The notes under the pieces: model-generated
What the model was told of the DNA's origin: nothing
Databases searched by the model: none
The model's input: the letters and a program-made list of their open reading frames with translations, nothing else
Shown: piece after piece, positions 35,063 to 42,952 of the stretch
Numbering within the stretch: position 1 is the first letter of the stretch
How the letters are laid out: the number at the start of each line of letters is the position of its first letter
Translations under genes and position numbers: made by a program
Origin: Porticoccaceae bacterium
GTDB taxonomy: Bacteria; Pseudomonadota; Gammaproteobacteria; Pseudomonadales; Porticoccaceae
Reading direction: 5' to 3'
Assembly (NCBI GenBank): GCA_029250825.1
Contig: JAQXEN010000055.1
Coordinates: 1-46,676, forward strand
Length of the DNA stretch: 46,676 nt

Positions 35063-36814
35063 TCAGCGCGCAGTTAACACAGGTTTGATTGGAAACTGCC
35101 AGTCATCGACAAAGGGTTTGCCAAAATCACTGATCAGCGGAGCGCCCTGAAACATAGTATTGCGTACCCAGAGGCGTGAACGGGGGTCAAACTTGCTGAC
35201 GCCAAAAAACGACAGCTTGCAGCGCAGCAAATGAATGGGCAGCACATCCGCATCAATCAGATTTCCGCGAATTTCACCGTACTGACTCTCGGCCATAGTT
35301 TGAATACGGGCGACAATGCCACTGTAATGGGGGTTGTTCAGAATAAAGTGCGCAACATTTTGCCGCGGGTGGGCCTGATGGTAGTCATGCAACAGGTTGT
35401 AGCATTCCCGTACCCGGCGACCGATGGCCAGCGGCATTTCTTTTTCCATGCCCATATCAAAATTGGTTTGACCGAGGCGCGGTTCCATTTTCTCTTGGGA
35501 GCGATACCAAAACACGCCCATTGACTCAAAACGCTCAAAGTCGATGGCGAGAGCCCAGTCGTATTTATCTTCGGTAATCTCCAATAACTGGGCGACAGAC
35601 ATTTCTGGGGTAACCTGATGGGACTCCTCTACCCCCATCTGCTCCTCAAGGCCATCAACCAGCTCTGGATAGAGTTCGATCAGCAGTGTATTAATCACTT
35701 CCTGAGTCTCTATACCCCATTGCTGTTCGGCGTACTGGACTAGATCCGCCCAGACAAAATGTGCCTTAGCCAGGGCAGCGCCCTGCTCTTGTAGCCATCG
35801 ATGAAGCAGCTGTAATTCGCCTCGCACCACCACATTGGAGTTACTCTGACGCTCGTCAGCGGTGATAATTTCACCGAGGTGTTGAATAACCCGCAGTGTC
35901 GCTTTATCCAGTCGTTCGAGGGTCGCCTTATCAACACCGGTCTCACTGGCGGCAACTACGGTAGCCAACGCCGTTTCACGCATTTCAATCCACTGATTGA
36001 TTAACAGCGGATGGTTAATTAAAAACGGCGCCATTCCAAGACCCGTGGAATTGCCAATACCAATATAGCGTTTGATATCTTGATGCAGTGGCACCGCAGT
36101 ATCTGGCGCCCGTTGGGCAGCCAAATAATCCGCCTGCTGCATACTAAAGTGACGCAACATATAACAGGTGAACATCTCAGCGGCAAAGGGCCGGGCAAAG
36201 TCGCGATGCTTGGTGCGAACCTTTTCCCAGTCCGCCATACCCAGCTTGCCACTGCCATAGGCTGCAGTGGTGCGATAGAGGTAACCCACTTCGGCAATAA
36301 CATCCACATCAGGTTGACGGCCAAGGGTCAGTTCATCCACCACATAGTCAAAGGTACGGGCGCTGCGATTGGCGCGGGATAGCACCAGCACTCTGGAGTC
36401 CACACGCCCGGCTTCCTGTTTCGGAACATTGGCACGCAAGAATTCAAGCTGTTCAGCATCCACTGTGCCTTCACAGAGGGCCATAGTCAGATCCCACTGA
36501 TTGGCGATAACCCGATCATTGCGATTATCTGGATCCAGATAATGGGAGAAAAGCACATAGCTAAAGATGCCGAAGGTAGCATCGATCTGATAGACCACGG
36601 TGCCATAACCCTGCTCATCGAGATCAAATACCGAGCTGGTTATCTGCCAGTTCTCCGCCACCATGCGCCGAATTAGGGTACGCATAAAGCTGAGACGTGA
36701 TTGATGTAAGCTACCCAGACGTTCCAACTGCATAACCTGACTGGCAGGACGCAGCGGCAAAATCTGTGGATTGCTATGGGTTTGTTGCCCTAATGACTGC
36801 GGATCTTTCTGCAC
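35063..36814 (-). CDS. Unassigned 583-aa protein in the BCCT operon
   Basis: A large cytoplasmic protein with no signal peptide, no transmembrane helix and no enzyme signature I recognise. Seemingly conserved-looking blocks are FMRTLIRRMVAENWQI (~43-58), GYLYRTTAAYGSGKLGMADW (~177-196), IGIGNSTGLGMAPFLINHP (~250-268) and SKFDPRSRLWVRNTMFQGAP near the C-terminus. It is mostly helical with many His, Arg and acidic residues. The start is GTG at 36814 with AGG upstream; a Met at residue 28 is the next choice. It is flanked by the BCCT transporter (23 bases upstream) and the 242-aa protein. An enzymatic role in breaking down the transported compound is a guess from context. Confidence 0.78.
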   Translation of the reverse strand: MQKDPQSLGQQTHSNPQILPLRPASQVMQLERLGSLHQSRLSFMRTLIRRMVAENWQITSSVFDLDEQGYGTVVYQIDATFGIFSYVLFSHYLDPDNRNDRVIANQWDLTMALCEGTVDAEQLEFLRANVPKQEAGRVDSRVLVLSRANRSARTFDYVVDELTLGRQPDVDVIAEVGYLYRTTAAYGSGKLGMADWEKVRTKHRDFARPFAAEMFTCYMLRHFSMQQADYLAAQRAPDTAVPLHQDIKRYIGIGNSTGLGMAPFLINHPLLINQWIEMRETALATVVAASETGVDKATLERLDKATLRVIQHLGEIITADERQSNSNVVVRGELQLLHRWLQEQGAALAKAHFVWADLVQYAEQQWGIETQEVINTLLIELYPELVDGLEEQMGVEESHQVTPEMSVAQLLEITEDKYDWALAIDFERFESMGVFWYRSQEKMEPRLGQTNFDMGMEKEMPLAIGRRVRECYNLLHDYHQAHPRQNVAHFILNNPHYSGIVARIQTMAESQYGEIRGNLIDADVLPIHLLRCKLSFFGVSKFDPRSRLWVRNTMFQGAPLISDFGKPFVDDWQFPIKPVLTAR

Positions 36815-36837
36815 AGCGCTACCTAACTATCAAGTGA

Positions 36838-38364
36838 TTAAATCAGGCCCTGTTCGGAGGCCATCGTTTTTGCCAACCTTGGAGCATTCCAAAGCGACGG
36901 TAATAAAATCAGTGATACGGGGACTGCAGTCACCACGATAAATGACTGTAACGCAGTTACGCCGCCAGACCCAATTGAGATCAATATAGCGGCCAGCACA
37001 CCCATCATAATGCCCCAGAACACACGCAGTGCTGTGGGCGGATTATCGGTACCGGTCATGACCATAGAAACGGTGTAGGTCATGGAGTCGCCAGTGGTGG
37101 CAACAAAGATCGTTGTCAGCACCAAAAACAGTACTGAGACTAAAAAGCCCCAGGGCAACTGCTGGGTTATGGCCAACAGGGCTGCCGGCATACCAGAGGC
37201 GGCATAGGGAGCAGAGATCACTCCGGGGTTAGCAAGCTCAAAAGCAATGCCAGTGCCGCCGACAATAGTAAACCAGAAATAAGTTACCAGCGGTGCAATT
37301 AATGACAGGGTAATAATCAATTGGCGAATCGTACGGCCGCGAGAAATGCGCGCAATAAACATTGCCATAAGTGGGCCATAGCCAATAAACCAGCCCCAGA
37401 AAAATACCGTCCAGCCATTCACCCAACCGCTATCTGCGCGGTAACTGGCCATGGGAATAAACTCAGTAATCAACACACCCACGGACTGAATAAAGCTATC
37501 AAAAATAAACGCCGTTGGCCCTACCAATAAAATAAAGCCCATCAACAGAATCGATAAACCAATATTAAACGAGCTCAGTATTTGAATACCCCGAGTCACA
37601 CCTGACACTGCGGAGACCGTGTAGATTGCGATCAGACCCAGAATAATAATCAACTGTGTACTGTAACTGTCGCTGACACCAAACAGTTCCGAGAGGCCAA
37701 AGCTGGCCTGCAGCCCTAAAAAGCCAATCGGCCCTACCGTGCCTGAAACCACAGCCACAACTGAGGCAGCATCGATAAAGGCACCCATCCAGCCATGCAA
37801 AACTCGCTCACCAAACACCGGATAGAGCAAAATACGGGGTTTTAGGGGCAGACCTTTATCGTAGTGCAAATACATAAAAATAATTGCAGTGAGACTGCCG
37901 AGAATAGACCAGGATAAAAAGCCCCAGTGCATGTAACTCTGAGCCAGAGCCGGGTATACCGCCTCGGGACTGGCAGACTCCACATCGAATAGTGGCGGCG
38001 AAGAAATAAAGTGCGCCATAGGCTCTGCCGCAGCCCAAAATACACCGCCGCCAGCCAGCAGCGTACACATAATAATCGCCACCCACTTAAAGGTGCTGAT
38101 ATCCGGTGCACTGAGATTGCCCAATCGCGCCTTACCGGAATCGCTTATCGCCACAGCCAGAGCAATCAAAAAGGTTAATAGCATTAAGACTTGCCAGTAA
38201 GCGCCAAACAATGTGGTGGCACTGCCAAAAGCACTGTTCACCAGCGCCGACAACAGATCAATATCCAGCAGCGCAATGGCGACAAACAACAGCAAGAAGC
38301 CGCCGCTCAAAATAAACACCGGCCAGTCGATGGCCGGTGATTTTTCGCTATGCTGCTGAGTCAT
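36838..38364 (-). CDS. BCCT-family betaine/choline/carnitine-type transporter
   Basis: A 508-residue inner-membrane carrier with about 12 hydrophobic helices. The family signature GWTVFFWGWFIGYGPLMAMF followed by IARISRGRTIRQ (~317-349) contains the aromatic residues that bind trimethylammonium or dimethylsulfonium groups. The glycine stretch CTLLAGGGVFWAAAEPM (~99-115) is the region that decides coupling ion in BetP-type carriers. There are no long terminal extensions, so osmosensing is unlikely and substrate uptake for growth more probable. Its start overlaps the dipeptidase stop (ATGA). DddD clusters usually carry a BCCT transporter, DddT, so this may import DMSP; but it is locked in the other operon, and could serve that pathway's own betaine. 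Confidence 0.92.
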   Translation of the reverse strand: MTQQHSEKSPAIDWPVFILSGGFLLLFVAIALLDIDLLSALVNSAFGSATTLFGAYWQVLMLLTFLIALAVAISDSGKARLGNLSAPDISTFKWVAIIMCTLLAGGGVFWAAAEPMAHFISSPPLFDVESASPEAVYPALAQSYMHWGFLSWSILGSLTAIIFMYLHYDKGLPLKPRILLYPVFGERVLHGWMGAFIDAASVVAVVSGTVGPIGFLGLQASFGLSELFGVSDSYSTQLIIILGLIAIYTVSAVSGVTRGIQILSSFNIGLSILLMGFILLVGPTAFIFDSFIQSVGVLITEFIPMASYRADSGWVNGWTVFFWGWFIGYGPLMAMFIARISRGRTIRQLIITLSLIAPLVTYFWFTIVGGTGIAFELANPGVISAPYAASGMPAALLAITQQLPWGFLVSVLFLVLTTIFVATTGDSMTYTVSMVMTGTDNPPTALRVFWGIMMGVLAAILISIGSGGVTALQSFIVVTAVPVSLILLPSLWNAPRLAKTMASEQGLI

Positions 38365-39356
38365 GCTCGCGCCTTGCCGACAAAAGACTTATCAAAAAAT
38401 GATAGCCAATTCTGACCCATTATTTTGCCGATATCGGTGTCGCTAAAGCCCACATCTTCAAGACCCTGAGCAACAGTGTGCATATCCTTTGACCCAACAA
38501 ACCAGCTTGGCTGACGCGGCCATGCGGGACTAGCAGCAGTGCCCTCCCCATGGTCGATGCCCATAGTCCAACGGCCACTGCGCATCCATTCGAGCACCGA
38601 GTAATCCCAGTTTTCGCAGAGATCTGAACCAATACCTAGTCGGTCGATACCAATCATTTCCGCGGTTTGCATAATCATCTGGCAAAACTCGGGCAGGGTG
38701 CAGTCCGAGCCATTTTTTAGGTGAAACGGATACATGCTAAAACCCAACATGCCCTCAGATTCGCCAATTGCCCGCAGCACTCTGTCGGATTTGTTGCGCA
38801 GTGCCCCGTGAAAGAAACCCGGGTTTGCGTGGGTGATAGCAATTGGTCGTTCAGAGATTTCAATCGCCTCGAGGGTCGACTTTTCAGCACTGTGGGACAT
38901 ATCAATAACCATGCCCACGCGGTTCATCTCTTGGATAACCTGTTTGCCAAAGCGGGTAATACCGCCGTCTTGTTCTTCATAGCAGCCGGTGGCCAACAGA
39001 CTCTGATTATTATAGCTGAGCTGCATTATCCGCACCCCCAGCTGGTGCAATATCTGCACCATCTTCACATCATCTTCAATGGGCGAGCAGTTTTGAAAAC
39101 CAAAGATAATACCCACTTTTCCAAGGCGCTTGGCTTCAAGGATATCTGCCGCGCTGTGCACGGGCATAATCAGATCCCCGTGATCGAGAAAGTGACGATT
39201 CCAGTGACCAATATTTTCCAGTGTCTCGCGACTATTTTCCCAATAGGCGATGGTCACATGAATAGTATGCATTCCGGCCCGCTGAGCCTGTTCAAATAGT
39301 TCTCGATTCCAATTGACGTATTGCAGGCCGTCAATCAGGAGCATATCTTTGTGCAT
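38361..39356 (-). CDS. M19 renal-dipeptidase-like protein with altered metal site
   Basis: A 331-residue TIM-barrel protein of peptidase family M19. Canonical members have an HxD pair early on (DGHNDxP) and a bridging Glu; here the first motif reads LIDGLQYVNWN (residues 7-17), and the stretch where I would place the Glu reads FGFQNCSPIEDD (85-96). H155 (DMSHSAE), H176 (ITHANP) and the Asp of LGIGSDL are kept. The same DGLQY-type M19 form occurs in the dimethylglycine/glycine-betaine gene region of Pseudomonas (PA5396), so it is a betaine-associated clade. It may hydrolyse another amide or C-N bond, or use one metal. It overlaps the BCCT gene by 4 bases. Confidence 0.88.
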   Translation of the reverse strand: MHKDMLLIDGLQYVNWNRELFEQAQRAGMHTIHVTIAYWENSRETLENIGHWNRHFLDHGDLIMPVHSAADILEAKRLGKVGIIFGFQNCSPIEDDVKMVQILHQLGVRIMQLSYNNQSLLATGCYEEQDGGITRFGKQVIQEMNRVGMVIDMSHSAEKSTLEAIEISERPIAITHANPGFFHGALRNKSDRVLRAIGESEGMLGFSMYPFHLKNGSDCTLPEFCQMIMQTAEMIGIDRLGIGSDLCENWDYSVLEWMRSGRWTMGIDHGEGTAASPAWPRQPSWFVGSKDMHTVAQGLEDVGFSDTDIGKIMGQNWLSFFDKSFVGKARA

Positions 39357-39369
39357 GGCTGGCTCCCTC

Positions 39370-40815
39370 TTAGTAGGGCTTGCTGTAGTTGGTTTTTATA
39401 ATGGTGTAAAACTCGCGAGCATACTGACCCTGTTCCCGCGGGCCGTAACTTGAATTTTTGCGGCCGCCAAAGGGCACGTGATAGTCGGTACCTGCGGTGG
39501 GCAGATTGACCATCACACAGCCTGACTGTGAGTGACGCTTAAAATGGCCGGCATGCTGTAATGAGTTAGTGATAATCCCCGAGGTAAGACCAAACTCGGA
39601 GTCGTTCGACACCTCAAGGGCCTCTTCATAACTGGCAACTTTGATCACACAGGCGATGGGGCCAAACACTTCTTCACGATTGATACGCATCTTGTTATGA
39701 GTATTTACAAACAGTGTCGGCGACATAAAGTAGCCTTCAGTGTCTAGCTGCAGTCGCTCACCACCCACTGCTAACTCGGCACCTTCATCTTTGGCAATCT
39801 GGATATACTCGAGATTCTGTTCAAGCTGACGGGCATCGACCACCGGGCCAATCTGGGCGCCTTCGGTCAAGGCATGACCCACAACCAGCTGGCTCACTGC
39901 TGCGCTGAGCTTTTCCACAAAGGCATCATGGATACCCGCTTGGACGATAATTCTTGAGGAAGCAGTGCATTTTTGACCGGTACCGAAATAGCCACCGGCA
40001 ACCGCACAGCTAACCGCGGTATCCATATCCGCGTCATCTAATACCACCAGCGCATTTTTGCTGCCCATCTCCAACTGTACTCGAGCCATATTGTCGATGG
40101 CATTGCGGGCAATATGACGACCAACACCCACGGAACCAGTGAAGGTTACCGCTTGAATATCAGCGGAGGTACAGAGAGTCTCACCGACATCGCGGCCAGA
40201 ACCCATAACCAGATTAAACACACCAGCGGGCAGACCGCTGCGGCTAATAATATCCGCTAGGATCCAGGCGCTGGCAGGAACCAGCTCAGCGGGCTTCAGG
40301 ACTACAGCATTGCCATAGGCCAGAGCCGGCGCCACTTTCCATGCCGCCACTGCCATAGGGAAATTCCAAGGGGTGACTATGCCGATAACACCGAGAGCTT
40401 CGCGGTGCACTTCTACATCCACACCGGGACGCACTGACTGGGTATTTTCCCCCATCAGACGCAGAGATTCGGCGCCATAGTATTGAAAGAATTGACCTGA
40501 GCGATAGACCTCGCCAACGCCTTCGGCGCGAGTTTTGCCCTCTTCCCGAGCGAGAATCTCACCGATTTCACCGCTGCGAGCAATCAGCTCTGCACCAATA
40601 AAGTCGAGTACCTGCTTGCGCTGCTCCAAGCCGCTCTGAGACCAGCCAGCAAAGGCGGCATTGGCTGCCGATATAGCTGCAAGGCAGTCTTCCGGGGACG
40701 CTTTGGCGTAATGCCCGACTACATCGCTGGTGTCTGAAGGGTTAATATTTTCTATTACTGCTGAGCTACCAACCCACTGGCCATTAATATAGTTCTGGAA
40801 CACTTCGTGACTCAT
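39370..40815 (-). CDS. NAD(P)-dependent aldehyde dehydrogenase, 2-oxoglutarate-semialdehyde-dehydrogenase-like
   Basis: A 481-residue aldehyde dehydrogenase. Catalytic Cys is C283 (FGTGQKCTAS) and the general base E249 (QLEMGSKN). The QLEMGSKNA form and the C-terminal motif GTDYHVPFGGRKNSSYGPREQ are those of the group with 2-oxoglutarate (2,5-dioxopentanoate) semialdehyde dehydrogenases of sugar-acid and hydroxyproline catabolism. It is first in the operon ALDH-M19-BCCT-583-242, with a strong GGGGAG before the ATG and 13 bases to the M19 gene. A semialdehyde from a C5 skeleton is the likely substrate by homology; the upstream steps are unknown. Confidence 0.9.
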   Translation of the reverse strand: MSHEVFQNYINGQWVGSSAVIENINPSDTSDVVGHYAKASPEDCLAAISAANAAFAGWSQSGLEQRKQVLDFIGAELIARSGEIGEILAREEGKTRAEGVGEVYRSGQFFQYYGAESLRLMGENTQSVRPGVDVEVHREALGVIGIVTPWNFPMAVAAWKVAPALAYGNAVVLKPAELVPASAWILADIISRSGLPAGVFNLVMGSGRDVGETLCTSADIQAVTFTGSVGVGRHIARNAIDNMARVQLEMGSKNALVVLDDADMDTAVSCAVAGGYFGTGQKCTASSRIIVQAGIHDAFVEKLSAAVSQLVVGHALTEGAQIGPVVDARQLEQNLEYIQIAKDEGAELAVGGERLQLDTEGYFMSPTLFVNTHNKMRINREEVFGPIACVIKVASYEEALEVSNDSEFGLTSGIITNSLQHAGHFKRHSQSGCVMVNLPTAGTDYHVPFGGRKNSSYGPREQGQYAREFYTIIKTNYSKPY

Positions 40816-40874
40816 ACTGACTCCCCTGTTTTAATCGATTAGCGCCTTGCGGCTGTGTAATCTTATGCTTATTC

Positions 40875-40915
40875 AGCTATAAATCTAATTAAAAATTAAT
40901 ATAGATATATAAGCT
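40875..40915. promoter_or_regulatory. Candidate LysR operator between the ALDH operon and lysR
   Basis: AGCTATAAATCTA (40875-40887) and TAGATATATAAGCT (40902-40915) form an imperfect inverted repeat around a TTAAAAATTAA core. It lies about 60 bp from each divergent start, the usual place for LysR-type control of the operon and of lysR itself. Confidence 0.5.
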
Positions 40916-40973
40916 AAATTAATTTATTGTTATTGATCTTAAAAATTCTTTTGAAAACCATAAAGGTCTTCTT

Positions 40974-41876
40974 ATCAACCACTTAAATGTCAGTCTCCGA
41001 CACTTGCGCAGCTTTATTGCGGTGGCCAATGAGGGCAGCTTTAACCGTGCGGCGGAAAAACTCTCCCGCACCCAACCGGCTATTACCTTAGCAGTAAAAC
41101 AACTCGAAGAGTTTATTGGCTTAAAGCTTCTGCAACGCACCACACGGAATGTCAGCACTACTGTGGAGGGGGAAAACTTTTTGCCTATTGCGGAACGTCT
41201 GGTACGGGATTTTGACAGTGCAATCTATGATCTGAGAGCCACCGCAGAGGGTCGCAGTGGCCATGTGAGCATGGCCGCAGTGCCCTCGGTAGCCACCAAC
41301 CTGCTTCCCGATATTATCAAAACCTTCGCCACTGAATTTCCCGGTATTAACCTGCATCTGGACGATGATAGCTCTCGGGGTGTGCAGGGGCGTGTGGAGC
41401 GCAATGAGGTGGACTTTGGCATAGGCAGTATGTGGAATCCCAATAAGCTACTGGAATTCACACCGTTGTTTGCCGACAAGCTTGAATTGATCTGTCACCG
41501 AGATCATCCCCTGGCTCAAAGCACTGACATGATTGGCTGGGAGCAACTGAATAAGGTGACCTTTCTTGACACTGGTGTCACCAAGGCCCTGAGAGCGCGC
41601 CAAGACTTGGGGGAATCGAAGTTTGATTTCCCCAATATCACCACATTGATAGCCATGCTCAGATCTAATCTGGGTGTTTCGGTGCTGCCCTCTCTGGCGA
41701 TACCGAAATCATCAGACGATCTAGTATCGAGGCCACTCACACCCACTGAGTCCAGTGAAATCTATCTGATTACCCGCAACGACTGGGCCCTTTCTCCAGC
41801 CGCTGAGGCAATGATTGAGACGATTATCCGCGAGACGCCTCAACAGGTGGCGAAGTACGGTTTAACGATTCTTTAA
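40974..41876 (+). CDS. LysR-family regulator with an unusual start
   Basis: About 300 residues; the winged helix reads HLRSFIAVANEGSFNRAAEK then LSRTQPAITLAVKQLE. The first standard start, TTG at 41004, cuts the first helix. The same frame is open upstream and gives INHLNVSLRHLRSFIAVA, a full LysR N-terminus, yet it has no ATG, GTG or TTG. AAAGG lies 7 bases before an ATC at 40974, so a rare AUC start, or a 1-2 base error or mutation after the ATG at 40987, would explain it. It is divergent from the ALDH-BCCT operon, with a dyad between, and is its likely regulator. Its stop abuts the reductase stop. Confidence 0.85.
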   Translation: MNHLNVSLRHLRSFIAVANEGSFNRAAEKLSRTQPAITLAVKQLEEFIGLKLLQRTTRNVSTTVEGENFLPIAERLVRDFDSAIYDLRATAEGRSGHVSMAAVPSVATNLLPDIIKTFATEFPGINLHLDDDSSRGVQGRVERNEVDFGIGSMWNPNKLLEFTPLFADKLELICHRDHPLAQSTDMIGWEQLNKVTFLDTGVTKALRARQDLGESKFDFPNITTLIAMLRSNLGVSVLPSLAIPKSSDDLVSRPLTPTESSEIYLITRNDWALSPAAEAMIETIIRETPQQVAKYGLTIL

Positions 41877-42896
41877 TCAGCTGGCACTATTGATAAACTC
41901 AACACAGCTAGCATGAGTCTTGGCACTTACAGTAACCCCTTCCGCAGCGCTTTTGGCGCGATTGGCATAGCGGCGATTGCCTGGAATACGCGCGCCCTCC
42001 ATCCCTGCCAAGCGCTCTAAGAATTCCTCGGAGTGGTTTAACCATCCCTCGGCGTCACCAAAAGCACTAGGATCTATGGCGAGCATAAATTCACCGCCAT
42101 TCGGTGGACCGCCATCGTTATTGTCATTCTTCTGAGCTTCGTAACTGAAGTCCATACCGGTAAGACCGGCGACGAGCAGCTCAATCATCATGGCGATGGT
42201 AGAGCCCTTATGGCCGCCAAAGGGCAGCAGCGCGCCGCCATCAATAATCTTTTGCGCGTCTGTGGTCTGATTGCCATCCCCATCGACACCGGTTCCCATT
42301 GGCACAGGATGGCCATCTCGGGCGGCGATCATCACCTCTCCCCGCGCCATAGACGCAGAGGCCTGATCAAATACCATCGGCGGTTTGTCACCGCGGGGCC
42401 AACCAAAGCACATCGGGTTAGTGCCAAAGAGAGGCTCTTTGGCGCCAGCGGGCACCACAGCGGGCTTGTAGGTAGTAAAGGCCATCGCCACTAATCCAGC
42501 TTCGGCAATGGGTTCAACCTCAACCCAGAGCGCGGCGAAGTGATGCACATTGACCAGTGCCATAGCCGCAATACCATTCTCCCGAGCCGCTTCAATTAGG
42601 GCTTCACGACCCTTTTCTAGGGCCAGTGGGGCGTAGCCATGATCACCGTCAACCTTGACCACTGCTGGGGAGATACGAGTAACGCTTGGGTTGGCATTGC
42701 CATTGACCTTACCACTGCGCAGGGAGGCAATATAGCCAGGCATGCGGAATAAACCGTGGGAGGCACTGCCGTCGCGCTCGGCTGAGGCAATGGTGCGCCC
42801 CAGCGCTTCAGCGTTATCGCTGTTACAACCATTGGCTACCAAACATTGCTCTACCAACTGCTGAATTTCTCTTTCAGTCATTACTATTTCAGTCAC
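41877..42896 (-). CDS. Ldh2/MDH-family reductase, similar to piperideine/pyrroline-2-carboxylate reductase DpkA
   Basis: A 339-residue NAD(P)H enzyme of the malate/L-lactate dehydrogenase (YlbC/Ldh2) family. ASAERDGSASHGLFRMPGYI (~32-51), VHHFAALWVEVEPIAE (~117-132), FGTNPMCFGWP and GGALLPFGGHKGS are close to Pseudomonas DpkA, which reduces delta1-piperideine-2-carboxylate and delta1-pyrroline-2-carboxylate to L-pipecolate and L-proline. I start at GTG 42896 because the extra TEIV matches DpkA's N-terminus; ATG at 42881 is possible. Its neighbour is the operon with a C5-semialdehyde dehydrogenase and betaine carrier, so a role in cyclic imino-acid metabolism is attractive. Other Ldh2 substrates (malate, lactate, ureidoglycolate) are less likely. 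Confidence 0.87.
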   Translation of the reverse strand: MTEIVMTEREIQQLVEQCLVANGCNSDNAEALGRTIASAERDGSASHGLFRMPGYIASLRSGKVNGNANPSVTRISPAVVKVDGDHGYAPLALEKGREALIEAARENGIAAMALVNVHHFAALWVEVEPIAEAGLVAMAFTTYKPAVVPAGAKEPLFGTNPMCFGWPRGDKPPMVFDQASASMARGEVMIAARDGHPVPMGTGVDGDGNQTTDAQKIIDGGALLPFGGHKGSTIAMMIELLVAGLTGMDFSYEAQKNDNNDGGPPNGGEFMLAIDPSAFGDAEGWLNHSEEFLERLAGMEGARIPGNRRYANRAKSAAEGVTVSAKTHASCVEFINSAS

Positions 42897-42952
42897 ACTG
42901 CACCCCCACTAATCGATGTTGTTTTTTTATTTAGGTTTTACTCACTCTCTAT

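Noticed and set aside
36838-38364. Naming the BCCT carrier dddT
   Set aside because: It overlaps and is co-transcribed with the M19/583/242 operon rather than dddD or dddBC; the substrate cannot be settled from sequence.
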